From assembly GCF_904849725.1 (NCBI RefSeq), contig NC_058523.1, forward strand, positions 113,586,189 to 113,650,188: a stretch of 64,000 bases of DNA, written 5' to 3'. Each line of letters opens with the position of its first letter. Position 1 is the first letter of the stretch. Positions 22,526 through 34,200 of the stretch are shown here, piece by piece. The position numbers were made by a program, and so were the translations under genes. Under the pieces are notes generated by a model. The model was not told the DNA's origin. It saw nothing but the letters and a program-made list of their open reading frames with translations, and ran no database searches. Source of the stretch: Hordeum vulgare subsp. vulgare (taxonomy: Eukaryota > Streptophyta > Magnoliopsida > Poales > Poaceae).

Positions 22526-23976
22526 TGATACGTCTATTTTGCATCATGAATTGCTATTGATGTTTGTGCTATTCTTGCCCATTATCCCCATTATCATACA
22601 ATTCTTATGTCCTTTCTCTCTTCATATGCAAGGTTTATCACTGGGAAGTAAATATATGGAAACTGGAATTCTGTACCGGGAAACCGAGAAAAAGGCACAA
22701 ATATCAACTTTCTACAAATGACATGAAACTTCACGGAGAATTTTTCTTGAATATTTAAGAACTATTGGGCCAGAAATATACCACAAGGGGCACCTGCTCT
22801 CTAAAAGGCAAAAGGGCGCAACCACCCCCTCGTCGCGCCCTCATACCTTGCGGGGCCCCTGCTGGCCCTCTGGCAAACATATTCATCTATATGGCATGTT
22901 TTGACCTAAAAAAATAATAAACAATCTTTCGGGACGAAGCGCCATCGTCTTGAGGCGGAAACCTGCACATGGTCCCTTGTGAGCTCCGGTAGAGAGATTC
23001 TCCCAAGGAAACTTCCCTCCCGGAGGGGGAAGTCGAAGCCATCTTCATCAACAACACTTCATCCTTCATGGGAGGACCATTCTTCATCAACATCTTCACC
23101 AGCACCATCTCATCTCCAACTCTAGTTCATCTCTTGTATTAATCTTTGTCTCATAATTTCAGATTGTTACATGTGGGTTACTAGTTGTGTTGATTACATA
23201 TTGTAGTTGACGCTTATTAGATTACTTGGTGGAAGGTATAATGTTCAGATCCTTAACTATCATTATTACACCTCTGATCTTGAACATGTTGATGAGGTGT
23301 GAGTAGTGAGTATTGTTCCTGAGGACACGGAAGAAGTCTTGTTATTAGTAATGATATAAAGTTGGTATTCATTTGATATTTTGATGATATGTATGTTGTT
23401 ACTTCTCTTAGTGGTTTCATATGAACGTCAACTACATGTCACATCACCATGTTGTGGGCCTAAGGGAAGACATTGTGGAGTAAAAAGTAGATGATGGGTT
23501 GCTAGAATGGCAGAAGCTTAAACCCTAGTTTATGTGTTGCTTCATGAGGGGCTGATTTTTTATCCAGATGTTTAATGCTATGGTTAGATTTATCTTAATT
23601 CTTCTTTCATAGTTACGGATGCTTGCGGGAGAGGGTAATCATAAGTTGGTTGTTTTTTCAAGTAAGAACAACACCTTAGCAACAGTTCAACCACATATAA
23701 AATTACAAAGTACCGAACGCGAATCAACTCAATATGATGAATATGACTAGGCAGAAATTCTCATGTGTCCTCGGGAGCGCTTGCTTTATATAAGAGTACT
23801 TTCAGGCATTTTCTTTGCTACATAAAGGATTGGACTACCTTGCTTCACCTATGCTACTATTGTAACTTGTCACTTGTTATGAATTATCTTGCTACAAAAT
23901 TATCTATCACTTTTACTTACAACATTTGTAGTGAATACCTTGCTGAAAACCGCTTATAATTTCCTTCTGCTCCTCA
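22526..23976 (+). repeat. 3'-truncated WHAM-like LTR
   Basis: Starts TGATACGTCTATTTTGCATC and follows the B 3' LTR through TGAAAACCGCTTATAATTTC to about 23976. It lacks the last ~75 bp (the part ending GTGGGTCATCA). At the break it joins gag sequence of E, so a deletion removed the LTR end and any internal WHAM sequence. Confidence 0.7.
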
Positions 23977-24630
23977 TCTGTCCTCAAGCATGGATATGAC
24001 CCTTGCTTTCAGGAACCAGGGGTTAACCTTGTCCAAGCACACTCCGTGCGCCAATGCATCGAAGATCAACTCCACCAAAGCTCCAAGGACAAGTCCGGCC
24101 AATCCCTCGCTGTCAAACGAGATGCTGGCCCGGATCCAAACTATGGAAATTTCGGATGTCCCGGCCCCGAGCCCGATCACAAAGAATTTTTTCCCACCCA
24201 CAACCCACTTGATATCCACTATTGATGATTTAACCCATATGTTGGACATTCTCCTCAAATGAAGCTGAAGATACATATACAGATGTCGACACACCTTCTT
24301 CTTCCAAAACTGGATGATGAACTGCCACCTCCACCTTTGATGTATATTATGTGGACACACCTAAAGATGATGGTGCCACAAGGAGGTGCGATGACGACGC
24401 CCCAATTAAAAATAGTGGTGATGAACCCCAAACGCGCCAGCATCTCAAAAATCCAAGGCACGTAAGGGCAATGAAAGCAATACATGAACTGACAAAAACA
24501 CTACCCCGTGATGACCCAGAGAACCTCGTTGATCCCGCTACTCCCGAACAAAAACACGGTGATTTGTAGGGATACACGTATCTGGTTAAGTTCGAAGACC
24601 TCGATGATTCGGAGGATAGTAACTGATAAC
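23977..24630 (+). pseudogene. gag: E gag, N-terminal piece
   Basis: Open for about 90 codons from 23990 (MDMTLAFRNQGLTLSKHTPC). It continues in shifted frames with DEPQTRQHLKNPRHVRAMKA and PRDDPENLVDPATPEQKHGD (24418-24569), then GYTYLVKFEDLDDSEDS up to the insertion of the solo LTR. The region is hydrophilic and low-complexity, as is typical for the N-terminus of these gag proteins. Several frameshifts and stops are present. Confidence 0.7.
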
Positions 24631-26254
24631 GACATGATGAATATACTTCTCCCTCCTCGTTGGTTACCCCAAGTGCAAGGTGGAGATGTAGTCAGCAGCA
24701 AGTTTTCCCTTACACGGATACTGTAAGGTTTATCGAACCAGGAGGACTCCTAGGATCAACAAGTAGGTGTCCCCTGCCCTGGTGCAAGTAGAAGACGTGG
24801 ACCTGCACACACACAAATTACTTTGCTCCCAACGAGTACATAGAAGTTGTCAATCTCTCTGGCCTTGTAGTTTGCAAAGGATCAAAACGCAAGCGGGAAT
24901 AGTGATAGTGATTATAACGGTATAGTAAATGAAAGTAGTAAATGGTGGAGGTGTAAGCAATGGTGGTGATATGGACCTGAGTCACATGATGTTCACTAGT
25001 GATGTTTGTCTCCCAAAAGACGATAAACAACTATGCTAGGGTAAACGAATTACAGCTGGGCAATTGACATAATTATGAACGCACCGCAATGCTAATTATG
25101 CTACTTGAATGTCAGTGGCTCAATAGTAATGGGCAGTACGCCAATACAAGTGGACCGTTTATTCACCAACATCTACTTACTAATCATCCACCTTGAGATA
25201 TCTCCAGAACATATCACTGGTATTAAGTTTCGAGCCCGACCCAAAGTGTAAACTCAAAGCAACGGACAACTGCATTAACGAACTATGTGTATGGTAAATA
25301 ATTCTTGCAACCGTGGTCACAAGCACCATTATTTTCTCCCTGGTGGCAATAGCACATCCCCTAGTCTCATGTTTCTGTCACTCAAGCTAGACATTAGGGG
25401 GCATGAACCCACAATCATGCATAACGCTCCCTCTTGGAGTTGCAATCTACTACTCAGCCAAAGCAATACAAAGCAACGGAGAACATGCATGAATCACTAA
25501 AGAACATAATATAAAAGGATAAGCAAATATATAACTCATAACAATATGAACATAATATCATAATCCATCAGATCCCAACAAACCGAGGATAGCAACTATA
25601 GGAAAATTAGTAGATGCCTTGATCATGTAGGGCAGCTCACAAGGGCTAATCATGGAAGCACAAGATTGGAGAGAAGATATGACATAGCTACTGGTCATGG
25701 ACTCATGGTCCAAGGAGGATTACTCACGACACGTCCAGGAAGCGTCCATGGTGGTGGAGAATCTCCGGAGGTCAATCCTCCCTTTGGCAGGGTGCCGGGA
25801 AGAGGTCTCCTGACGCTCCCGATCTCGGAAGCGCTGCGGCGGCGGAACGATGGAGAAATTCGCAATTCTGGATGTGATGGAAGGGTTTCCTCGTGGAGGA
25901 GTAAATATAGGCCAAAGGAGGGCGTCCGAGGAGGTGGGGCCCACCCAGGCGGCCCGTGGGTGCGGCCAGGGGCCAGGCCGCGCAGAGTGATTGCTTGGGT
26001 GCCCCTCGCTCCCTTTGGCCCATCTTCGGTGATCCAGAACCTTCCCTTATGCTGATTTTTATATACTTTTCTCGGGATTTTTGGGGTTCCGAAAAATTGG
26101 GTAAAAGCCCTTACAAAAAAGAGATCAGCAGACAGAGTTAGTAGGTTAGTCCTAATATGTGTAAAAAGATATAAAAGTGTAGCAAAACATATAATAATGT
26201 CACCCAAAAGATCATGGAACAAGCAGAAATTATGGATACGTTTGGGACGTATCA
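24631..26254 (-). repeat. Solo LTR of a gypsy-type element inserted in E gag
   Basis: On the minus strand it begins TGATACGTCCCAAACG at 26254 and ends near ...GTATATTCATCATGTC. ATAAC flanks both sides (24626-24630 and 26255-26259), which I take as the TSD. The 3' terminus then lacks a clean CA, so the exact end may be 24635. No internal sequence accompanies it, consistent with LTR-LTR recombination. A 186-codon minus-strand frame (26255-25695) lies inside and is not considered a gene. Confidence 0.65.
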
Positions 26255-26259
26255 ATAAC

Positions 26260-27060
26260 TACCTCCCTTTTCCGAAGAAGAGTGTAGTCTCGGACATGAG
26301 GATTTCATTGTACCCCAAGACCCGCTGGATTAGGAATGATTCAAGAGGAAAGTAATAGCCACTGCTCGAAGCCTCAAGATAAAACTACAATAAATCAAAG
26401 CCGAACGATACTCCATCAACAAGAGATGGACTCAAATTCTAGCCGCCGAAGAAGGATACATCAAGGAACAACAGTGATGAAACAAAAGTTATCCACACCA
26501 CCGGTTATTGCCAGAGTTCGAGGACGAGGCCTTTGATCCCACACTCCCTAGATGCACTCAGGGTGACCAGACAGATCGAACCCTTCGAAGCCAGGACAGG
26601 ACGACTGGAGAAGCCGGGGAACAACCTAAACACCCTCGCAAAAGAGGGAAGAAGCCAGCGCAGCCTGAAGACCCATTTGACCCGCGACACGACTTGAACG
26701 CTAAAGCAGGACACACAAGATCGATATCTGGGTCTAGAGGATGCACTCATGCTAGATGGTATGGGTACCTAGCTCGATTCAATCATAATGACAGAGTTCA
26801 GGAACCACCTCGGAACACGGCTTCATCCGACCTCCGGCATGATGTGGCTCGGGTCAGAGGTGCCGCTCACCCAATGTGTTTTATAGATGAGGTGATGGAG
26901 CACCAGTTCCCCGTAGGGTGTAAACCCGTTAATGTAGAGCAATACGATGGCACAATAGACCCAGCAGTGTGGATCGAAGATTTTCTTCTCCACATTCATA
27001 TGGGTCGAGGTGATGATCTTCATGCCATAAAATATTTACCATTAAAGCTTAAGGGACTAG
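26260..27060 (+). pseudogene. gag: E gag, middle piece
   Basis: After the solo LTR the gag continues (SEEECSLGHEDFIVPQDP, ATARSLKIKL), with stops to about 26480, then a 200-codon open frame from 26508. This contains RGAAHPMCFIDEVMEHQFP, NVEQYDGTIDPAVWIEDFL and HIHMGRGDDLHAIKYLPLKL, the conserved start of the Ty3 gag capsid domain. It is cut at 27060 by element D; the ACTAG just before is the left TSD (right copy ACCAG). Confidence 0.8.
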
Positions 27061-28578
27061 TGATACGTCTCCAACGTATTGACGTTTTTTACAAATTTAT
27101 ATTATTTTAAGAACTAACCTATTGACCCACTACCCAGTGCTTACTGTTATATTCTGCATGTTCCCGCTTTTCAGGTTTTCCATACCAAATGAAGTCTAAT
27201 TGACTTGAAACTTTTTGGAGATTGTTTGGACCAAACAAAGACCATCAAGCATCGGAGGAAAGCTGGGAGCCACACGAGAGCCCCACAAGCCAACCCGACG
27301 CAGCCTGGGGGCGCCCTATTGGCTTGTGGGCCCCTCGAGGCCCTCCTGACTCCGTTCTCTCGCTTATAAATGCTAAGATACCCTAAAAACCTCAGAAGGA
27401 GTCCTGAAACACTTCTTACGCCATTGCGACTCTCTGTTCCGATGGGAGGACATCTAGGGCTCTATTCTGACACCCTGTCGGAGGGGGTCGATCACGGAGG
27501 GCATCTTCATCAACCTTACTTCCCGCATGATGATGTGTGAGTAGTTCACCATAGACCTGCGGGTCCATAGCTAGTACCTATATGACAATCTCTCTCTCTC
27601 TCTCTGTATCTCTCTCTTGATATTCAATACAATGATCATCACATCATCACTTTGATCCACATGATGTAATTCCTTTTGTGTGGTGTGTTTGTTGGAATCG
27701 ATGAATTGTGGGTTCATGTTCAGATTATTCGTCATAAATATTTGAGTCTTCTGTGAATACTTATATGATTCTTATGTGCATTATTATGATAGCTCTATAA
27801 TTCTCTCTGATCTATTTAAATAGTGTGGCCAACTAGATCGATATTTCTCCGGTGAAAGAGGTGCGTTCTAGTAGGTTCAACCTGGCGAATTTCTATATCC
27901 CAGTGACAGAAGGTAACAAGATGTGTCTTTGTGTTGCTGCTATTAAGGATAAAATGATGGGGTTTATTCATATTGCTTGAGTTTACTTTGTCTACATCAT
28001 GTCATTGTTCTCCATGCAATCCTCTATTTTACTTAATACTCTAGATGCCTGCTAGATAGCGGTCGATGAGTGGTTTAATAGTCATAGGTGCATGCAAGAG
28101 TCAGCCTATTTTTTTTTGGATGTGATGCCTATATACACATGATCATTGCCGTGAATAACGCATAACTATCCGTTTTTCTGTCATTTGCGCAACAGTAATT
28201 TGTTTACCCATCGTATGCAATTTTTCATGAGAGATGCCATTAGGTAAATCTATGGCCCCCGGGTCTATTAACAACATATTTACAAAACCTTCAATACCTT
28301 GCTGCCATTTACTTGTTTTTATTTTATCTTGCTATGTACATCAATCCACACACCTCACTCGCTTGCAAATAACAAGTACAAGGGGATTGACAACCCTCTT
28401 AACCGCGTTGGGTGCAAGTTGTTTGTTCTTTTGTGTGCAACCACAAAATATGGATATGGTTGATATTCCTATTGACCCTATCAACCTTGGTTTCACAACT
28501 GAGGGAAATACTTACCCACATTATGATGCAATAACCTGTTCCTCTTCACGGAAAACCCAACGCAGATCAGAAGTATCA
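27061..28578 (+). repeat. 5' LTR of element D
   Basis: Starts TGATACGTCTCCAACG and ends AGAAGTATCA (1518 bp). A (TC)n microsatellite lies at about 27589-27605. The first ~100 bp are shorter than in the 3' LTR. Related in sequence to the LTRs of C but clearly diverged. Confidence 0.83.
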
Positions 28579-28589
28579 GGAAGGATTTC

Positions 28590-28607
28590 TAGTGTCGTTG
28601 TCGGGGA
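28590..28607 (+). other. Decayed primer-binding site of D
   Basis: TAGTGTCGTTGTCGGGGA matches 14 of 18 bases of TGGCGCCGTTGCCGGGGA. All four differences are C-to-T or G-to-A, the pattern of methylcytosine deamination. It lies 11 bases after the LTR end. Confidence 0.7.
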
Positions 28608-28806
28608 ATATCATCACCAACTACCAAGTAACTCCACACAAATTTTCATTCACTTGTTCTCATTTTTATTTGTTGTTGTACTTAGTTTGTCTCATAAAAA
28701 ATAAAAATACAAAAATATTTACCTTTGCTTGCTTAGCTTCTCACTAGATTGCATCTTCCCTCTCTAGTTTTCTTGTCTTGCTTGTTACTTTGCTTGCTCG
28801 GTTAGC

Positions 28807-29953
28807 ATGTCTCAAGATAGATTCTACACTATCTCTTACTACCAAAGGATGTCAGAAATAGAAGGTTCCATGAAAACCTTCATGAGTTCGCAATCTGAGC
28901 ACAATAAATTCTTTGGTTCTGAAGTATAGGAACATTCAACTTTGTTAGATGCTATTAGTAAACATCTTGATGAAATTAATAAAGAAGTGTCTAACCTCCA
29001 ATCCCAATTTCTCACACTCAAGAGTTGTTAGGAAAAATCTTTGATAAGCAAACCACTCTAGTAAATAGGATGGCCGCTAAACCGGAATCTTTGTTTACTT
29101 ATCTAAATATTAATTATAAAATGATTGGTACTTCTCCTATTGAATCTTTGTTTACTTATCTAAATATTAATTATAAAGGGACTGGAGATGTGTCACTTCT
29201 AGTTAAGGAGCGTCCTGTTTGCTTGGACGGTGATGATTTTAATGTAAAAACTGATAAAGTGGGTTTGGAGAGGTCAAAACTTGAACTAGTGATGTCTCCA
29301 CTATTTTGTATTACATGGACTTCAATTATGATAATTTCTCTTTGGTAGAATGTATTTCCTTTCTACAATCCCTTATTAGCTTACCGAATGCTTATGAAAA
29401 AAACAAAGATTTTACTCAACATATAGTAGAAGCTATGGTAAAAGCTTATGTTGAGAGACTTGAGCTTGAAGTTTCTATTCCTAGAAAGATGACTAATGAG
29501 TTGGAACCTACTACCAAAATTAAGATAAATAAATATGAATGCAATGCTTTGTGTGACCTTGGTACTAGTTTTTCAACTATACCTAAATCTTTATGTGATG
29601 TGCTTGGTCTCACTAATATTGAAGAGTGTTCCCTAAACTTGCATCTTGCAGACTCTACCATTGAGAAACCCTTAGGTAGAATAAATGATGTTCTGACGAC
29701 TGCAAATAAAAATGATGTGCATGTATATTTCATTGTGCTTGATATTTATTACAATCCTACTTGTCCAATTATACTTGGAACGCCCTTCCTACGAACTATA
29801 GGTGCAACCATTAACATGAAAGAGGGAAACATAAGGTTCCAATTTCAACTAAAGAAAGGAATGAAAAACTTCCCTAGAAAGATAATTAGACCACCTTATG
29901 AAACAATCACGAGAGCCACCTATGGGTGGAGTGTCAAAGATGACAACGCTTGA
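28807..29953 (+). pseudogene. Gag-like/retropepsin ORF of element D
   Basis: The ATG at 28807 (MSQDRFYTISYYQRMSE) starts a helical, coiled-coil-like N-terminus with stops at 28927 and 29029. Frames then shift near 29025 and 29300. The last part, 29306-29953, is open for 215 codons and carries an aspartic protease-like fold: catalytic CDLGTSFSTIPKSL, then LHLADSTIEKPLGRI and CPIILGTPFLRTIGA, ending KDDNA. A lone retropepsin without RT is characteristic of this non-autonomous family as I remember it. The protease part is the best preserved, but a complete product is not possible. Confidence 0.72.
29085..29177 (+). repeat. 57-bp tandem duplication inside the D ORF
   Basis: GAATCTTTGTTTACTTATC... 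(36 bp) occurs at 29085-29120 and again at 29142-29177, 57 bp apart. It keeps the frame and duplicates the peptide ESLFTYLNINYK. The copies are identical over the 36 bp, so this is recent relative to the rest of the element. Confidence 0.8.
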
Positions 29954-29995
29954 AACTATGCATTATGCCTAGCTAGGGGCGTAAAACAATAGCGC

Positions 29996-30017
29996 TTGTT
30001 GGGAGGCAACCCAATAG
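29996..30017 (+). other. Conserved hairpin after the D ORF
   Basis: TTGTTGGG (29996-30003) pairs with CCCAATAG (30010-30017) around AGGCAA, with two G-T pairs. The equivalent in C is 4294-4317. The change of CAACG to CAATA on the 3' arm keeps pairing through a G-T pair. Confidence 0.65.
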
Positions 30018-31215
30018 TTATCTTTACTTTTGTATTTTACCTTCTATTTTTTGTGATAACATGATTACTTCCTATGTAACTATTGTGTTTTTATTTATTT
30101 AATTAGTGTGTGTGCCAAGTAAAGCCTTTGGGATGATTTTTTGATGAGTGGAAGTGATATGTTGCAAAAATAGAAACTTTGACGTCCACTGAAGAATTTC
30201 TCAGCTTTTATTGAATGTCTTTTTAAGCTAAAGTTTTTACAGAAGTACTTCTATAAAAATTCCTCAGGTCTTCCTAATGTTTCAGAATTTTTGGAGTTAC
30301 ATAACTATAGGTTCATTACAAATTACTACAGACTATTCTGTTTTAGTCAGATTCTATTTTTTCCTTGCATAGTTTGCTTGCTTTGATGGTGCTATGGATT
30401 GTATCGGGGGGTATAAGCCATGTAGACGTTACAATACAGTACCATATGCTAAAATAAAATAAAAATAAACTTATAACAGTACCAGAAAGTATTTGATATA
30501 TTTCTTATACTAACAGGTCTCACAAAGTTTTGTTGAGTTTTATGTGATTGAAGCTTTCATGTTTTGGGTATTATCCCGATGGACAAAGGAATGAGGAGCA
30601 GCAAAAGCCTAAGATTTGGGGATGAACAAGGCACCCGAAGGTAACATTCTAGGAAGACTCGGTCGTCTAAGCTTGGGGATGCCCCAGAAGGTATCCTCTC
30701 TTTTCGTCTCAATCCATCGGTATGTCAATTGGAGCTATATTTTTATTCATCAGTTGATAAGAGTTTTGCTTGGAGCATCGTTTGATTTTGTTTGATTTTA
30801 CTTTAAGTTTTCCATAATCATTTTTGCTTTACACAATTATATGATAGAGATACCACATCATCATAATTTGTTAGAATACTCTATATGCTTCACTTATATC
30901 TTTTGAGCTTAGCAGTTGCTCAAGTACTTCACTTATATCATTTTGAGCACGGTGGCGTGTAGATTTCATAGAAATACTATGCTCTTGTTCTTCACTTATA
31001 TTTGTTCGAGATATAATTAAATAGTGATTGTAATTTGCATGGGTCATAAGACTAGATAAAAAATAATAGGTGTTCAATGAGTGATAACTAAAACCATCAT
31101 GTAGCACATATAGAGAAAATATGGGTTAATGATATTGATGTTGTGATATGAAAAATGTTTAAGTGCATTATGATTAATTCAGAGAGGTGTCGATATTAAG
31201 AGATGTTAGAGTTCT
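30018..31215 (+). other. 3' noncoding region of D, left part
   Basis: No coding frame. It holds the tandem CTTCACTTATAT motif (30888, 30927, 30990) and GGGGATG purine tracts after AAGATTT or AAGCTT (30612, 30670), colinear with 4318-5500 of element C. Confidence 0.6.
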
Positions 31216-31223
31216 TGTTCATC

Positions 31224-34200
31224 CAAAGTTCTCAGAATCACGATTCTAAATCGGATCAGAGGTTTTGTGTCGAGACCCCGATCCTAAGCCATAGGAATCC
31301 AGCCTGTAACACATCGCATCCCTTTGTGGTCTCACGCATGGTTAACTCCACGGCTGCAGCCTTACCTTAGCCGGGACCGTTTGCGTCTTTTGACTCACGT
31401 ATGCGATAGTGTCGCTAGCAATCCAATGTCAAAGAACCCGGATCGACATGTCTAGTCATAAACCAAAGTGGCAGTACCGCACAAGGACAGGCATACATGA
31501 CCCAACAAAGCAGGTGTCGGTCATCAGCGAATGTAGACGAGTCGTAGCAAGCTACAAGGACTCCATTACATCGTGTGACATTTCCCCAAAGGGGACAGAC
31601 ACAGCAGCTAAGAAGGACACATGCCGGTCAACCGATGTGTCCGGAGCAGTAGCGAACTACCAAGGCTCGTTGGATCACAAAGGGGCATTTCCTTGTAAGG
31701 GGTGCTACTAAAGTTCACGACTAGGTAATCGAACCCCATACATATCAAGTATGACACACGTACGCATGGCATACCGATATGTATAGATACATCGATGGCA
31801 TCACAACATAACCATAAACATACAACCTTTATTTAAGAGGCTCGGAAGAGCCACACACATAATATTATACATCAAGGGTCTCATGACCCGTAATAGCAGT
31901 CATACAATTACAAGCCAGCGGAAGAGTTATAAACTGTCTGGGCACAGACAGGGCAACTAGAAGGCACATGGCCTGACTATACTACAGAGCCGACGTAGGG
32001 CCAGATCGTAGCTGGGACACCAGCTACTCATCGTCGTCGATGTCTACGAAGAACCCTCCATTAGGGTCATTAGCAACCTCTGCAACATTATTAAGCAAAC
32101 ATGAGTACGAAGGTACTCAGCAAGACTTTAGGAGAACTAACTACTCATGCAAGGTATCAAAAGGTACTGTGGGGTTTCATGCGGGAAGCCAGCATTTGAC
32201 TCATGGCTAGACAACTTGCATTTTGAAATTAGTTTTGACAACTTGATTTCTCGCACACGAGTCCACTAACACCACAACAATACACTATCGTGGAATCATT
32301 CCGTCTCCATACGGAAATGCCGTCCACGACACTCACGCTTATCTTGACAATTTTATGAGTAGCCATTGAAGTTATCTATGAACAACATATGTCTCCAAGT
32401 AGTCCATATCCGCGGACGCGGCTATTCGAATAGATCATAACCCAGCAGGGGTGTACTTCGTCACACACGCTCTCGCCACTTATCGCCAAGTGCACGTCAT
32501 GCACCTCGGCAACCTTCAAGCGGAAGCCCAACGAGGGAGTCGGCCACGATCGTTAACCACACTAGTACCTAGTCCAGGTTTATCGCCTATCTGAGAGTAA
32601 CCCGTACGGAAGTCCGGCCGAGGTTTCCGCCACGGCCTCAAACGATGTGCGCAGGGTTCCCAAGACCACCATCCGGGTGCCACTTGGTACACCGTGCCAC
32701 TGCCTACCGCATCACGGTCCACCTCTCAGGTCAGCACCATGCACGGCCTCCAGCATTACTATAAACACTAGAAACTACTTGCAACTCCTGGACTGAGTAC
32801 TAAGCGATTAATAGGCCGAGCGGGGTCATATTTCAGGGCCCAACATGTGGTAGTATCTAGTCTTGGATTACATACACGGAACTCAGTTCCTATGGACGGT
32901 TCCAATGAAACAACCTGCCATGTACTCCTACACAGCCTTTCACCGGTACCTTTACCAAATCAAGTTCAACACACGACCTTTGCTCACCGAACACATTCCA
33001 CATTTCTGTTCATCTCCCAGATGACAGACCATACACAACCCTAAGCATAGCATGCATAGTAGGATAAGGCACATCATAGCTCAAGCAACTACCACGTATG
33101 CTAGGTTGCAAGGTTTGGCTATTTACTGTGACAAGGTTAGGTCATGCAAAGGAAGTGGGTCCAACTATCGTGGCAAAAGAAGTTGAAGCATTTGGTCCTA
33201 ATGCAATAATTAGGTGCAGGAGCAAGAACATGGGATTTATCGGCATGATCGAAAGGGTTGCTTGCCTTGTTGCTCAGAGGAGGAACGATATCCGTCAGAC
33301 GGATATTCGGTGGAATCCGGGGGTGCGGAGCCTACCGAAATGAATGGCAACATTCAATAACAATCATATGCAATCAAAATGATGCATGAGCATGGCATGA
33401 GAATGCAAAGTGATAAGTTATTATAATCAAGATGTTTTAGGTTTAGAGTTGATTTGAATCACATTCGAATAGCAATTCAAACGAGTATTCTCGGATACCG
33501 GTTTAATTGATTCGACCTCATGCTCAGATCAACATAATGTTAACATGCATGAAATGTCATGTTATGGTACTGATTGATATCTAGGGCAGTGTGTGATCAT
33601 TACATTTATAATGAAATTTGGATATTTTTTGCAAATTCCATTTATAAAGTGATTAAAGAATTGAATTATTCCTTATTTCACAATTTAGGGTCCTGTAACT
33701 TTTTCAAACATAGTTGAAAATAGCATAATCAGAATCCTTGAATTTTTCTGATACTTTTTCATATATAATTTATTTTCATTGGAGTTACAGATTAATTTCT
33801 ATGATTTTTGCAATTTTAGCAATTTCCTGAATTAGTTTTAAACTGGAAATTCCATTTATTGCATCAGGCTGACGTCAGCAGGTCAGCCGACCTGTTCAGG
33901 TCAAACCTGACAGGGGGGCCCCACTGGTCAGCCTCTCTGGGACTAATCCCGCGCTGACCAGCACCTAATTGGGGTTTGACCAGGCATGGGGCCCTCTGTC
34001 AGCGACTGAGGGGAGGGCGATTACGCCCTAATGGTCGGCCACGTCGACGCCCACCGGAGGGTGGTCGCCGGCGACCAGACCCGCGGCGGAGGGCTCGCCG
34101 GAGACGACCTAGACGGCGCTGCACAGCACCAAAACGCACGCGGTTGGCAGCTACAGCATGCTCGCGAAGTGGCCGATCTGGGAGGACCAACTGGGGAGGC

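Noticed and set aside
24630..26254. Alternative solo-LTR start at 24635 (TGATGAATATAC)
   Set aside because: It has a TG end but its flanks CGACA and ATAAC do not match. The ATAAC pair was preferred, though the end remains uncertain.
25695..26255. 186-aa minus-strand frame
   Set aside because: It lies within the solo LTR at 24631-26254, starts at the LTR end and shows low-complexity composition.
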